NCBI RefSeq assembly: GCF_000304315.1
Contig: NC_018485.1
Span: forward strand, 3,442,501-3,506,500
DNA from: Methylocystis sp. SC2
Lineage (GTDB): Bacteria; Pseudomonadota; Alphaproteobacteria; Rhizobiales; Beijerinckiaceae
Length of the DNA: 64,000 bases
Direction: 5' to 3'
Shown: positions 17,847-28,043 of the stretch, in pieces
Position numbering within the stretch: position 1 is the first letter of the stretch
How the letters are laid out: every line of letters begins with the position of its first letter
Notes under the pieces: generated by a model
Seen by the model: the letters and a program-made list of their open reading frames with translations, nothing else
The model's database searches: none
Told to the model about the DNA's origin: nothing
Translations under genes and position numbers: made by a program

Positions 17847-20054
17847 TTACGCCGCCATTTTCTGTGACATGAAGCGTCCGTAGAAGGTTTCGCCCTTCGC
17901 CGCCATGTCGCGCAGCAGTTGCGGCGGCTCGAAGCGCGTTCCGTATGTCGCGGCGAGCCTGTCGCACAGCGCGACGAAATTTTTCGCGCCCATGCCGTCG
18001 ATGTAGGAGATGACGCCGCCGGTGAAGGGCGCGAAGCCGAAGCCCAAAATGGAGCCGACGTCCGCCTCGCGCGGATCGGCGACCACGCCCTCGGCCATGG
18101 CGCGCGCCGCTTCGACCGCCTGGGTGACGAGAAAGCGCTGCTTCATTTCACCGACGTCGAGCGTATCGGGATCCAGCCCTTTTTGCGCCAGGGCCGAGAG
18201 GCCCGGCCACAGGCTCTTCGTTCCATTGGCGTGGTAGTCGTAGAAGCCTTTGCCGTTCTTGCGGCCGAAACGCCCGTTTTCCTCGACCATGAAACGCAGC
18301 ACGCGCTCCTGCGAAGGATCGACGGCGCCTTCGCCGAGATCCTTCTTCGTCGCCTGCAGTATTTTCCACCCGAGATCGAGCGCGACTTCGTCGTTGAGCG
18401 ACAGCGGCCCGACCGGCATGCCGGCCATGCGGGCGACATTTTCGATCATCGCCGGCGGCACGCCGTCGACCAGCATGATCTGCCCTTCGCGAACATAGTT
18501 GAGCACGCAGCGATTGGCGAAGAAGCCGCGCGAGTCGTTAACCACGATCGGCGTCTTCTTGATGATGCGAACGAAGTCGAGCGCCGTCGCCAGCGCGCGG
18601 TCGCCGGTTTTCTCGCCCATGATCACTTCGACGAGCAGCATTTTTTCCACTGGCGAGAAGAAGTGGATGCCGATGAAATTCTCGGGCTTTTGGGTGGTTT
18701 CTGCGAGCGAGGTGATCGGCAGCGTCGAGGTGTTCGAGGCGAAGATCACGTCGGCGCCCACAACCTCCTGCGCGCGCTTTGTGACGTCCGCCTTGACGGC
18801 GCGATCTTCGAACACCGCTTCGAGCACGAGATCGCAGCCTTTGAGCGCGGCGTAATCAGCGGTGGCGACGACGCGCGCCATCAGCGCGTCCTTGTCGGCG
18901 GCGGTCGCGCGGCCTTTGCTGACGGAGCTCGAGATGAGCTTGTCGATCGTCGCGAGGCCCTTGTCGGCGCTCTCCTGATCGCGGTCGACAAGAACCACGT
19001 CGAGGCCGTTCAGCGCGCTGATATAACCGACGCCCGCGCCCATGAAGCCCGCGCCGATAATGCCGATCTTCTTGAGATTGGTCGGGCCGACGTCTTTAGG
19101 CCGGTGCGCGCCCTTGTCCAATTCATTCTTCGAGAGAAACAGCGAGCGGATCATCGCCGCCGCTTCCTTCGAGCGCAGAATATGCGCGAACCAGCGCGAC
19201 TCGACGGTGAGCGCCTGGTCCATCGGCAATTGCAATCCTTCGTAGACTGCATGCAGAATGGCCTTGGCGGCGGGATAATTGTCGTAGGTCTCGCGGCGAT
19301 AGATGGCGTTGGCGGCGGGCCAGACCATCATGCCGGCGGGCGAGAACACCCTGCCGGACGGATTCTTGAAGTCCTTTGCGTCCCATGGCGCCTGCGCCTT
19401 GCCGCCATTGGCGATGAAGGCCCGGGCGCGATCGACGATCTCGGCTTTCGGCGCAATTTCGTGCACGAGTTTGGCGCCGAGCGCCGCTTTCGGCTTGATC
19501 TGATCGCCCCGGAACAGGAACTGCAGCGCGTCGCCGGTCTGCATGATGCGCGCGACGCGCTGCGTGCCGCCGGCGCCAGGGAAGAGTCCGACCTTGATTT
19601 CCGGCAGGCCGACCTTGGTTTTCTCGTCGTCGGCCATCACGCGATAGTGGCAGGCGAGCGCAAGTTCGAAAGCGCCGCCGAGACAGACGCCGTGAATGGC
19701 GATCGCAAAAGGTTTGCCGCAGGTCTCGAGCCTGCGATAGAGCAGCGACAATCGGCGCGAGAATTCGAAAAACTGCTTGTTCGCCGCGTCTTCGCCTTGC
19801 TCCTTCAGCGCCTTGGCGTATTGCGCGGCGCCATGCTGCAGCATGGAAAGATCGGCGCCGCCGGAAAAGGCGCTCTTGCCCGAGGCGACGACGCAGCCTT
19901 TGACGTCGGGCGCCGCGACCACCGTGTCGATGATCGTCTCCAGCTCGTCCATCACCTCCGGCGTGATGACGTTCATCGAGCGCTCGGGCATGTCCCAGGT
20001 CGCAAGCGCGACGCCGTCGGCGCCGGTCTCGAAGCGGAAATTGACGAGATTCAT
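17847..20054 (-). CDS. Bifunctional enoyl-CoA hydratase / 3-hydroxyacyl-CoA dehydrogenase (FadB/FadJ-like)
   Basis: This 735-residue protein catalyses two successive beta-oxidation steps. An N-terminal crotonase domain (about 1-200) has SGGADLSML, GVCLGGAFELALAC and GLFPGAGGTQR. A linker leads to an NAD-binding 3-hydroxyacyl-CoA dehydrogenase domain from about 330 (IGIIGAGFMGAGVGYISA, FIGIHFFSPVEKM) and a C-terminal dimerisation domain (NDEVALDLGWKI). The ATG at 20054 lies one base after the stop of the preceding unknown gene, and its AAGGA site lies within that gene's end. It works with the thiolase and acyl-CoA dehydrogenase upstream. Confidence 0.93.
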   Translation of the reverse strand: MNLVNFRFETGADGVALATWDMPERSMNVITPEVMDELETIIDTVVAAPDVKGCVVASGKSAFSGGADLSMLQHGAAQYAKALKEQGEDAANKQFFEFSRRLSLLYRRLETCGKPFAIAIHGVCLGGAFELALACHYRVMADDEKTKVGLPEIKVGLFPGAGGTQRVARIMQTGDALQFLFRGDQIKPKAALGAKLVHEIAPKAEIVDRARAFIANGGKAQAPWDAKDFKNPSGRVFSPAGMMVWPAANAIYRRETYDNYPAAKAILHAVYEGLQLPMDQALTVESRWFAHILRSKEAAAMIRSLFLSKNELDKGAHRPKDVGPTNLKKIGIIGAGFMGAGVGYISALNGLDVVLVDRDQESADKGLATIDKLISSSVSKGRATAADKDALMARVVATADYAALKGCDLVLEAVFEDRAVKADVTKRAQEVVGADVIFASNTSTLPITSLAETTQKPENFIGIHFFSPVEKMLLVEVIMGEKTGDRALATALDFVRIIKKTPIVVNDSRGFFANRCVLNYVREGQIMLVDGVPPAMIENVARMAGMPVGPLSLNDEVALDLGWKILQATKKDLGEGAVDPSQERVLRFMVEENGRFGRKNGKGFYDYHANGTKSLWPGLSALAQKGLDPDTLDVGEMKQRFLVTQAVEAARAMAEGVVADPREADVGSILGFGFAPFTGGVISYIDGMGAKNFVALCDRLAATYGTRFEPPQLLRDMAAKGETFYGRFMSQKMAA

Positions 20055-20055
20055 T

Positions 20056-20943
20056 TCACGATTCCTTGCTCGATTCGTCTTCGTCGTCTTCAAACCCAAA
20101 TTCTGTTTCACGCAGTTCGGCGCGAACGACTTTGTCCCACAATGCTTGGTCGGATTCAGCAGAAATTGCGTCATTTAAATCGTTCAAGGGAGTCTTTGAG
20201 TTCCAAAGGTCATGAACAGGCATTTTGGAGCATCCGTCGGGCTTCACGCTGATTATTGTGGAGCCATCCACGATGTGGAGTACGTCGAACCATTGGTCCT
20301 GGCGCCAAAAATTCTCGACCTCAGGAATCATCACAGATAGCGCGTCTTCAAAATGGATGTTTGGTAGAGGAGCGTTTACGTACACGAGGAGCCAAACTTT
20401 CTGACATCTGCTGAAATAAGCAGATACCCTTTTTGTTTTCCTTTGTGCCGCCTCTATGACGTAGTTTGCCCATTCGTGTTCTGGTTCGTTCCCGCTCCAG
20501 CCCTCCGAAGTGAGGCGCCGTTTGTTCGCCTCCGCCTCCATCGCATCAATTCGGTCTTCTTGGTGGCGTGCGCGTTTCCATGCCCCAGGCCGAAAAGAGG
20601 CTGGTTCGATGAGTGCGAAGGATTTTTCCGGAAAAGCTCGCTCTCTTTTGGCAGCAAAAGTTAGATATTCGGAGTAAGCGTCCGATGTCGCTTCAGTAAC
20701 TTCGACCCCGATGGGCACACTGCCCAAATTGAGAATGAAATCTGGGTCGGGCGGGGCGGTCTGCTCCGCGGATAGAGGATAAATTAGCTCGTCAGCCTGC
20801 GCCAGGGACGAGAGGAGTCGACAAATCGTCGATCTCTCTTTGTGCTCTTTGGTTCTACCGTCAGCGCGCCCGGGAACCCGAACCTCAATCCCTCCTAGCG
20901 AGGAAAAGAGTTCATCCCGATTTTTCGCGGCATCAATAAGCAT
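20056..20943 (-). CDS. Unknown protein with a possible PD-(D/E)XK nuclease core, inserted in a beta-oxidation operon
   Basis: This 295-residue soluble protein has no signal peptide or membrane helix. The segment [21 protein letters not shown] (about residues 68-88) resembles the PD...ExK-type core of PD-(D/E)XK nucleases, with Thr where Lys is usual. This is a weak, pattern-based suggestion. Codon use is much more AT-rich (about 50% GC) than its neighbours. It is wedged between the thiolase and the FadB-like gene, on the same strand, and ends one base before the FadB start. I chose ATG 20943; a GTG six bases upstream is possible. Composition and position suggest horizontal acquisition. Confidence 0.6.
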   Translation of the reverse strand: MLIDAAKNRDELFSSLGGIEVRVPGRADGRTKEHKERSTICRLLSSLAQADELIYPLSAEQTAPPDPDFILNLGSVPIGVEVTEATSDAYSEYLTFAAKRERAFPEKSFALIEPASFRPGAWKRARHQEDRIDAMEAEANKRRLTSEGWSGNEPEHEWANYVIEAAQRKTKRVSAYFSRCQKVWLLVYVNAPLPNIHFEDALSVMIPEVENFWRQDQWFDVLHIVDGSTIISVKPDGCSKMPVHDLWNSKTPLNDLNDAISAESDQALWDKVVRAELRETEFGFEDDEDESSKES

Positions 20944-20964
20944 GGTCACGCTGACGACCCGCCT

Positions 20965-22173
20965 TCACACCCGCTCCACGATCGTCGCCGTGCCCATGCC
21001 GGCGCCGATGCAGAGCGTGACGAGCGCGGTGGATTTTCCGGTGCGCTCCAATTCGTCGATGGCGATTCCCATCAGCATCGCGCCGGTCGCGCCGAGCGGA
21101 TGGCCCATGGCGATGGCGCCGCCATTGACGTTGACCTTCGCCGGATCGAGGTCGAAGGCCTGCAAATAGCGCAGCACCACGGCGGCGAAGGCCTCGTTGA
21201 CTTCGAAGAGATCGATGTCGTTCACCGTCATGCCGGCGCGATGCAGCACTTTTTTGGTCACGTCGACAGGTCCCGTCAGCATCAGCGCCGGGTCCGAGCC
21301 GATATTGGCGTAGGCGCGAATTTTTGCGCGAGGTTTTAGCCCACGCTTCTCGCCCGCATCCTTCGAGCCGACGAGCACCGCCGCCGCGCCGTCGACGATG
21401 CCCGAAGAGTTGCCGGCATGATGCACGTAATTCAATTTCTCGACTTCGGGATGCGCCTGAATCGCCACCGCGTCGAAGCCGCCCTGTTCCGCGTAAAAGG
21501 CGAAGGAGGGCTTTAGCGCCGCGAGCGACTGCATGTCGGTTCCCGGCCGCATATGTTCGTCGCGGTCGAGCAGGGTGATGCCGTTGACGTCCTTCACCGG
21601 CACGATCGAATGTTTGAAACGGCCTTCCTCCCAGGCCTTCGCCGCGCGCTTTTGCGATTCGACCGCATAGGCGTCGACGTCGTCGCGCGAGAAGCCGTAT
21701 TTCGTCGCGATGAGATCGGCGGAGACGCCCTGCGGCATGAAATAGGAAGGAATGGCGATCGTCGGATCGACCGGCCAGGCGCCGCCCGACGCGCCGATGC
21801 CGACGCGGCTCATGCTCTCGACTCCGCCGCCGATCGCCAGATCATGCTGGCCGGACATGATCTCGCCGGCGGCGAAATTCACCGAGTCCAATCCGGAGGC
21901 GCAGAAGCGGTTGATCTGCACGCCGGGAACTTTGTACGAATAGCCGGATGAGATCGCCGCGGCGCGGGCGATGTCGCCGCCCGCTTCCCCGACCGGATCG
22001 ACGCAGCCGAGGATCACGTCGTCGATTTCGGGACCTTCGAGCTTGTTGCGCTCTTTGATCGCCTGCAGCGCCGTGACGGCGAGGCCGAGCGAAGAGACCT
22101 CATGCAGCGCGCCGTCCGGCTTGCCGCGGCCGCGCGGCGTGCGAACGGCGTCATAGATAAAAGCGTCGGGCAT
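20965..22173 (-). CDS. Acetyl-CoA C-acyltransferase (thiolase)
   Basis: Thiolases cleave 3-ketoacyl-CoA in the last step of beta-oxidation, or condense two acetyl-CoA in reverse. The 402-residue protein has the nucleophile Cys91 in [12 protein letters not shown], the [15 protein letters not shown] motif with its catalytic His, and the second Cys in [11 protein letters not shown] near the end. It follows the acyl-CoA dehydrogenase gene by 68 bases. The set suggests degradation of fatty acyl-CoA, or handling of polyhydroxybutyrate-related intermediates; the preferred chain length cannot be read from the sequence. Confidence 0.93.
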   Translation of the reverse strand: MPDAFIYDAVRTPRGRGKPDGALHEVSSLGLAVTALQAIKERNKLEGPEIDDVILGCVDPVGEAGGDIARAAAISSGYSYKVPGVQINRFCASGLDSVNFAAGEIMSGQHDLAIGGGVESMSRVGIGASGGAWPVDPTIAIPSYFMPQGVSADLIATKYGFSRDDVDAYAVESQKRAAKAWEEGRFKHSIVPVKDVNGITLLDRDEHMRPGTDMQSLAALKPSFAFYAEQGGFDAVAIQAHPEVEKLNYVHHAGNSSGIVDGAAAVLVGSKDAGEKRGLKPRAKIRAYANIGSDPALMLTGPVDVTKKVLHRAGMTVNDIDLFEVNEAFAAVVLRYLQAFDLDPAKVNVNGGAIAMGHPLGATGAMLMGIAIDELERTGKSTALVTLCIGAGMGTATIVERV

Positions 22174-22210
22174 GAAGAGTTCCTCTTCTTGAATCTTTCC
22201 GGCGTTTCCC

Positions 22211-22228
22211 TCTCCCGCGAGCGGGAGA
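22211..22228. repeat. TCTCCCGC/GCGGGAGA hairpin
   Basis: A perfect 8-base inverted repeat separated by two bases sits between the acyl-CoA dehydrogenase stop and the thiolase start. The same arms occur before nadD (61523-61540), and a related pair lies after argG (45331-45435). It is a short dispersed palindrome, possibly affecting mRNA stability inside this operon. Confidence 0.6.
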
Positions 22229-22241
22229 AGGAGGGCGCCCC

Positions 22242-24035
22242 TTAAAACATCTCCTCGGGCAGCGACATCATCGTGTCTGCGCCGGTTGAAATGCGCGCCA
22301 GGCGCATGCCCGTTTCCGGCAGCATGCGCTCCATGTAGAATCGCGCGGTGAGAAGCTTCGCGTCCATGCGCGCCGCTTCATGAGGTTCGCGCGCCTTCTT
22401 CTCCATCGCCGCCTGCGCGATCTTCACCCACATCACGCCGAGCGCGACGCGGCCGAAGAGATGCATATAGTCGTATGAAGCGGCGCCGGCGTTGTCGGGC
22501 TTCGCCATGGCGTTCTGCATCAGCCACATCGTCGCCTTTTGCAGATCGTCGAGCGCCGACTTCACCGGCGCGACGAAAGCTTTGATTGCGTCGTCGTCGG
22601 CGAGCGGCGCCAGGAACTCCGCCGTGTCCTTGAAATAGGCCATGATCGCGCGGCCGCCGTCGCGCGGCAGCTTGCGGCCGACGAGGTCGAGCGCCTGAAT
22701 GCCATTGGCGCCTTCGTAAATCATGCTGATGCGCGCATCGCGAACGAACTGCTCCATGCCCCATTCGCGAATATAGCCGTGTCCGCCGAGCACCTGCTGG
22801 GCCTTGACGGTGTTTTCGAAGCCGATGTCGGAGAGCACGCCCTTGAGCACGGGCGTCAGCAGACCGAGACGGTCCTCCGCCGCCTGGCGCGAGGCGGCGT
22901 CGTCGGACCGATGCGCGATGTCGCTGTCGAGCGCGGCCGACAGCGCGAAGCCGCGCGCCGCCTCGTTGAAGGCCTTCATCTCGAGCAGCATCCGCCGCAC
23001 GTCCGGATGCACAATGATCTGGTCGGCCGGTTTTCCGGGGTTTTTCGGACCGGAGAGCGCGCGGCCCTGCAGACGCTCCTTGGCGTATTGCGCCGCGTTC
23101 TGGTAGGCGACCTCGGACTGGGCGAGGCCTTGCATGGCCACGCCGAGCCGCGCCTCGTTCATCATCACGAACATCGCGTTCAGTCCGCGATTGGCTTCGC
23201 CGACGAGAAAGCCCTGCGCGCCGTCGTAATTCATGACGCAGGTGGCGTTGCCGTGGATGCCCATCTTTTCCTCGATGGAGCCGCAGCTGACGCCGTTGCG
23301 CGCTCCAAGCGCGCCATCGCCGTCGACCAGGAATTTCGGCACGACGAAGAGCGAAATTCCTTTCACGCCGGCGGGCGCGCCTTCGATGCGCGCGAGCACG
23401 AGATGCACGATGTTTTCGGTCAGATCATGTTCGCCGGCGGAAATGAAAATCTTCTGCCCGGTGATCGAATAGGAGCCGTCGCCCCGCGGCGTCGCCTTGG
23501 TCGTCAGCAGGCCGAGATCGGTGCCGCATTGCGGCTCGGTCAGATTCATCGTGCCCGACCAGCGGCCTTCCGCCATCTTCGGCACATAAAGCTTCTTCTG
23601 CGCGTCATCGCCATGGCGCAGCAGAGCGGCGAGCGCGCCTTGGGTCAGACCAGGATACATGGCGAAGGACATGTTGGCCGAGGAGGCGAATTCATTCATC
23701 GCCATGGCGAGCGTATAGGGCAGGCCTTGTCCGCCATATTCCTCGGGCACGGCGAGGCTGATCCAGCCGCCTTGAGCGAAAGCGTCATGCGCCTCCTTGA
23801 AGCCCGGCGGGGTGGAGACGGAGGCGTCGTCGTGGCGCTTGCAGCCCTTTTCGTCGCCAATCTGGTTGAGCGGCGCGAGCGACTCCTCGCAGATCTTTCC
23901 CGCCTCCAGGAGGATTTGCGACATGACGTCCGGCGTGACGTCCGCGAAGCCTGGCAGATTGCCGAAACGCTGAAAATTCAAGACATCATTTAGCAGGAAG
24001 AGGGTGTCGTCTACAGGCGCCTTGTAGCTCGGCAT
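22242..24035 (-). CDS. Acyl-CoA dehydrogenase (long form with C-terminal DUF-type extension)
   Basis: This FAD enzyme introduces the first double bond in acyl-CoA. The 597-residue protein has the layout of the larger acyl-CoA dehydrogenases (AcdA/DmdC-like). These have an extra N-terminal helix (SYKAPVDDTLFLLNDVL), the usual N-terminal and middle domains with MNLTEPQCGTDLG and GQKIFISAGEHD, and a C-terminal domain with QVLGGHGYIREWGMEQ and YEGANGIQALDLVGRK. An extra helical tail follows residue 480. AAGGAGG precedes the ATG. It is the first gene of the operon that runs through the thiolase to the FadB-like enzyme. Confidence 0.93.
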   Translation of the reverse strand: MPSYKAPVDDTLFLLNDVLNFQRFGNLPGFADVTPDVMSQILLEAGKICEESLAPLNQIGDEKGCKRHDDASVSTPPGFKEAHDAFAQGGWISLAVPEEYGGQGLPYTLAMAMNEFASSANMSFAMYPGLTQGALAALLRHGDDAQKKLYVPKMAEGRWSGTMNLTEPQCGTDLGLLTTKATPRGDGSYSITGQKIFISAGEHDLTENIVHLVLARIEGAPAGVKGISLFVVPKFLVDGDGALGARNGVSCGSIEEKMGIHGNATCVMNYDGAQGFLVGEANRGLNAMFVMMNEARLGVAMQGLAQSEVAYQNAAQYAKERLQGRALSGPKNPGKPADQIIVHPDVRRMLLEMKAFNEAARGFALSAALDSDIAHRSDDAASRQAAEDRLGLLTPVLKGVLSDIGFENTVKAQQVLGGHGYIREWGMEQFVRDARISMIYEGANGIQALDLVGRKLPRDGGRAIMAYFKDTAEFLAPLADDDAIKAFVAPVKSALDDLQKATMWLMQNAMAKPDNAGAASYDYMHLFGRVALGVMWVKIAQAAMEKKAREPHEAARMDAKLLTARFYMERMLPETGMRLARISTGADTMMSLPEEMF

Positions 24036-24322
24036 CAACGCCTCCTTGCAAGCCGGCGCTTGGGGCCGAACCGTCGCGCCGCGATTCTCTCGGGCTGCGT
24101 CATAGGTAGAGAGGCGCCGGCGCGGGCGCAAGCGAGCCGCGGTGCGACAATCGTGAACGCAACGGCGCTTTAAAGCGGCTTCTTAACGGCTTCTTTACTT
24201 CGATCGACGGAAAGTCACGGCGGTCGGCGGCCCGCGCCGACAGTAGCGCGCGATTCGGGCGTTCGCGTCGGTTCCACCGCGTTTTGTTCCAATTCCACGG
24301 GTCGATCCCGCCGGACAGCCAC

Positions 24323-27300
24323 ATGACCAAGGCGCAATTTCCTGATCAGGGGCGTCCGAATTCCGAGTCGCCCGCACATGAGCGCGAGGCTGGACATCGG
24401 GAGGAAAATCTTCCTAACACGGAAGAGCCACGCGACGAGAACCGTGGCGTCGACCAAGACTCCATCTGGCGGTCGATCGCCGCGCTCTCCAAAAGCCGAA
24501 TCGAGAGCCAGCTCGGCGCGCAGCCGTCCGCGAATGCGCGGCCGATCCGCAACGCGCTGGCGGAGCTCGAAGCGCGGCTCGCGCGGCTGTCGGGCGAACA
24601 TCGCGGCGCGGACGTCGAGAAGACGTTGCGCGGCCTTGATCAGCATCTCGCCGAAATTGCAGGACGGCTGGACGACAATGCGACGCGCGGGCGCGCAGCG
24701 AAGCCGGGCTTGACGCCGGGCGCCTCCGCCGGATCGCGCTTTGAGGCGCTGCAGCGCTCGATCGATTCCGTCTCGCAGGGTTTGGACAGCTTTCGCGAGG
24801 ACGCCGCCGAGCGGGGCGACCAGCAGCTCGTGATGATGCGACAAATCGAAAACGTCCGTCGCGAACTCCAGGATGTGGCGCAAGCGATCGGCGAACTCGC
24901 GCCGCGCGCATCGGTCGCCGCCATCGAAACGGCGATGGGCGATCTCCGCCAGGGCATCGAGTCGCAACGCGGCCGCGGGGTTCCAGACGAGACGCTCGCG
25001 CCCGCCGAAAGAATGATCGGCGAATTGCGCGCGGTGATCGAAGATCTCGATCCGACTCCCATCGTGCGTAACTTGCGCGCCGACGTCGAAACGATCGGCA
25101 TCAGGCTGGAGAAGCTGCAGAACGGAGACATTGCGAACGCGTCGGCCGTGCGCGACCTCGCGCGCGAAACTCACGAGATCAAGGAACAGCTGGCGGCGCT
25201 TATGGCGCGCCCGCTGCCGCTTGAGCGGATCGAAACACGCATCATCGACGTCACCCAACGCGTCGACGCGCTGGCGCTTTCACGTGGCGCGTCCGGCGCG
25301 GATCTCGGCGAAGTGGTCAAGGCGATCCGCTCCATCGTCGCCGCCGAAACAGGGAAGGGACTGGAGACCTTCAACACACGGCTCGAACGGCTCGCGCGCA
25401 AGCTCGACGTCGTCGCCGAACATTCGGCGGCGGCGCGGTTCGACGAAATCGGCGAGCGCATCGACGAACTCGGCAAGACGCTGACGCAGCGCATCGATCG
25501 CGGCGCCGCGAATATGGCTCCCCTCGAAGCGCTCATCACAACGCTCGCCAAAAAAATTGACGCGGCGTTGGACAACGACAATCACGCCTCGGCGTTCGAG
25601 GAGATCGGCCGCAGATTCGATCGGTTCGAGTCCCACGTCGTGGACGGCGCGCCGGCGGAATCGCTCGCGCGCATCGAGGCCATGCTCGCCGAACGAAACG
25701 CCGAACGTCAGTTCGCCGATCTCGCGCAGCGCATCGATGCGCTTCGACAGATGATCGCCGCGCGATTGGAAAACCCCTCGGGCGCCGGCGATTCCGAACA
25801 TTTCGCAGCTCTCGAGAATCTGGTGCGCGGCCTCGACAGAAAAATGGACGCCGCCTTCGCCGCCGACGCGCGGGATCTCGATCTGCAGGCTGTCGAGCGT
25901 CAGCTCGCGCAGCTCTCGTTCAAGATCGACCGGCTCGACGATCCATTCTCAGCGCCGAGATTTGGCGAACAGAACGCCCGGCTCGACGACATCGTCGAGC
26001 GCCTCGACCGTATGCACGCCGCATTCGCGCAGCGGGCCGAAGACGGCGCGCGGGTCGAGAAACGAGAGGACGAGCTGGCGGCTCTCGTCGGGTCGTTCGC
26101 CGACCGCATCCAGCAGACGGCCGAGTCCGCATCCGATGGCGGCGCGCTCAAATCGCTTGAAACTCAGATCGGCGCGCTGGCGCAGCGGCTCGAACGACTC
26201 GACGCAGGGAGCGGCGCGCTCATCGGCTTCGAGTCGAAGATCAACGATCTTTTCGCGCGCCTGGAGGACACGCGGTCCGCAACGACGCAGGCGGCGGAGG
26301 CGGCGGTTCGCCGGGCGGCCACCGAGGTTCTTCGAGATGCGGCGGGCGTTCAGCCGGCGGCCGTGCGCGTCGCCGTGCAGCGCGAATTGAACGACTTGCT
26401 CAGGATGCAAGACGCGAGCGGTCAGCGCACGAATGAGACGCTGACGGCGGTCCATCAAACGCTCGAGCGCGTCGTCAAACGTCTCGGCGCGTTTGACGAC
26501 GAGTTGACCGAGAGCCGCAGTTCGACCGATGCGGAAGTCGGGCGCGAACCTTGCGGCGACGATGCGCGCGAGCGCGTCGGCGCGCCCGCCGCCGCCAACG
26601 CCCCAGAGGCTGAAAGCGAAGCCCTGGCGCCGATCGATCCGATGGAGTTCCTGCTGCCGGTCGGCGATGGCGTTGGCGAACGGCGCGAGCCTTTCATTGC
26701 GCCGTCAGGACCGGAGGCGGATCGGGCCGCACATCGCAGCTCGATTCAGTCGGACTTCATCGCCGCCGCGCGCCGCGCCGCGCAAACGCCTGCGGCTGAC
26801 GCCCCTTCGGACGAAGCGGCGCGCCAGGCGGAACAGGCTCAGGAAAAGCCGCAGGGCGCCGCCGTCGTCAAACTCAGCGCTCTCATTCAGGACCGCAGGC
26901 GTCCGCTGCTGTTAGGCCTCGCCGCGGTCATGCTGCTGATCGGCGCCTATCAGATCGCGCGCATGGAGGGGCAGGGCGGCTTGACGTTCGGGCCGTCGCC
27001 GAGACAGCAGGAGGCGAAAGCGCCAGCCAAGGCGGTTCGGCCGGCGTTGTCGCCGGAAAAGCGGCTGGCCTCTAACGGCGCCTCGTCGCCGGCTGTCGCC
27101 CAACGCCCGACCAAAGATCTTCCCCCCGACACGGGGCCGGCGGCGTCCGTCTCGCGACCCGTCGCCGCCCAGCGGAACATCGATCCGACGCCCACTGGAA
27201 CAATCGAGGCGCCGCCGCTCTCGTCCGGCGACGCCCTGGCGACGATCGAGCGCCTCGCCGTCGAAGGCGATCCAGCCGCCCAGTATGAAATGGGGGCGCG

Positions 27301-27928
27301 TCTTGTCGAGGGGCGCGGCGCCGCGCGCGACGCCAAGGCGGCCGCGCATTGGTTTGAAAAGGCGGCTGAAATGGGCCTGGCGCTCGCCCAATACAGGCTG
27401 GGTGCGATGTATGAGAGGGGCGTCGGCGTCGCGCGCGACTACGCCCGCGCCAGGCAGTGGTACGAGCGCGCCGCAGAGTCCGGCAACGCCCGCGCCATGC
27501 ATAATGTCGCCGTGCTGCTCGCCGAGGGCGGCGACGGCAAGCCGGATTACGCCGCCGCTGCAGAGTGGTTCCGTCGGGCGGCCGAATACGGCATCCGTGA
27601 CAGCCAGTTCAACCTCGCCATCCTCTACGCTCGCGGCCTCGGGATCAGCCGCGATCTGCAGCAATCCTATGCGTGGTTTTCCGCCGCCGCAGATCAGGGC
27701 GATGAGGACGCAGCCAAAAAGCGCGACGAAATCGGCGCCCGGCTGGATTCCAGGGAGCTTGCCGCGGCTAGGGCGCTCGCCGCCGCGTTCCGCGCCAAAA
27801 CCCCGACATCGGAGGCGAATGACGCGCCGGCGCTCAGGACAGGCGGCGGCGAGGGCGCGCGGGAGCAGACTCCGGTCAAGCCGACGCCGAAGTCGCCTTC
27901 CGGCAAGCCGCGGGTCTCGCAGCTCTGA
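24323..27928 (+). CDS. PodJ-like polar localisation protein with Sel1 repeats
   Basis: This 1201-residue protein has a long cytosolic region (about 1-780) of Arg/Glu/Ala-rich heptads, predicted coiled coil. One membrane helix follows near 857-880 (LLLGLAAVMLLIGAYQIA), then a Pro/Ala-rich linker and four to five Sel1/TPR-like repeats (about 970-1130) such as GDPAAQYEMGARLVEGRG and WFEKAAEMGLALAQYRLG. The same architecture is found in PodJ, which organises the old or new cell pole in Caulobacter and Agrobacterium. An in-frame TTG lies at 24284; the ATG at 24323 is preferred. Confidence 0.8.
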   Translation: MTKAQFPDQGRPNSESPAHEREAGHREENLPNTEEPRDENRGVDQDSIWRSIAALSKSRIESQLGAQPSANARPIRNALAELEARLARLSGEHRGADVEKTLRGLDQHLAEIAGRLDDNATRGRAAKPGLTPGASAGSRFEALQRSIDSVSQGLDSFREDAAERGDQQLVMMRQIENVRRELQDVAQAIGELAPRASVAAIETAMGDLRQGIESQRGRGVPDETLAPAERMIGELRAVIEDLDPTPIVRNLRADVETIGIRLEKLQNGDIANASAVRDLARETHEIKEQLAALMARPLPLERIETRIIDVTQRVDALALSRGASGADLGEVVKAIRSIVAAETGKGLETFNTRLERLARKLDVVAEHSAAARFDEIGERIDELGKTLTQRIDRGAANMAPLEALITTLAKKIDAALDNDNHASAFEEIGRRFDRFESHVVDGAPAESLARIEAMLAERNAERQFADLAQRIDALRQMIAARLENPSGAGDSEHFAALENLVRGLDRKMDAAFAADARDLDLQAVERQLAQLSFKIDRLDDPFSAPRFGEQNARLDDIVERLDRMHAAFAQRAEDGARVEKREDELAALVGSFADRIQQTAESASDGGALKSLETQIGALAQRLERLDAGSGALIGFESKINDLFARLEDTRSATTQAAEAAVRRAATEVLRDAAGVQPAAVRVAVQRELNDLLRMQDASGQRTNETLTAVHQTLERVVKRLGAFDDELTESRSSTDAEVGREPCGDDARERVGAPAAANAPEAESEALAPIDPMEFLLPVGDGVGERREPFIAPSGPEADRAAHRSSIQSDFIAAARRAAQTPAADAPSDEAARQAEQAQEKPQGAAVVKLSALIQDRRRPLLLGLAAVMLLIGAYQIARMEGQGGLTFGPSPRQQEAKAPAKAVRPALSPEKRLASNGASSPAVAQRPTKDLPPDTGPAASVSRPVAAQRNIDPTPTGTIEAPPLSSGDALATIERLAVEGDPAAQYEMGARLVEGRGAARDAKAAAHWFEKAAEMGLALAQYRLGAMYERGVGVARDYARARQWYERAAESGNARAMHNVAVLLAEGGDGKPDYAAAAEWFRRAAEYGIRDSQFNLAILYARGLGISRDLQQSYAWFSAAADQGDEDAAKKRDEIGARLDSRELAAARALAAAFRAKTPTSEANDAPALRTGGGEGAREQTPVKPTPKSPSGKPRVSQL

Positions 27929-28043
27929 AGCGTCGCCACGCCGGCCATTAACGATTCATCTACGGGATCGCTCCTATTGTCCCGTCGAGCGAGCTTGCCG
28001 GCGCAGCGCGTGCGGAGATGTGGCTCGCCCGTCTTGGGAGAGT

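Noticed and set aside
17919..20252. Open frame of 777 codons on the plus strand opposite the FadB-like gene
   Set aside because: It is the antisense shadow of a well-conserved enzyme gene in GC-rich DNA, is full of Arg/Asp/Ala and has no domain.
22539..23993. Open frame of 484 codons opposite the acyl-CoA dehydrogenase
   Set aside because: Antisense shadow; the opposite strand encodes a complete conserved protein with all its motifs.
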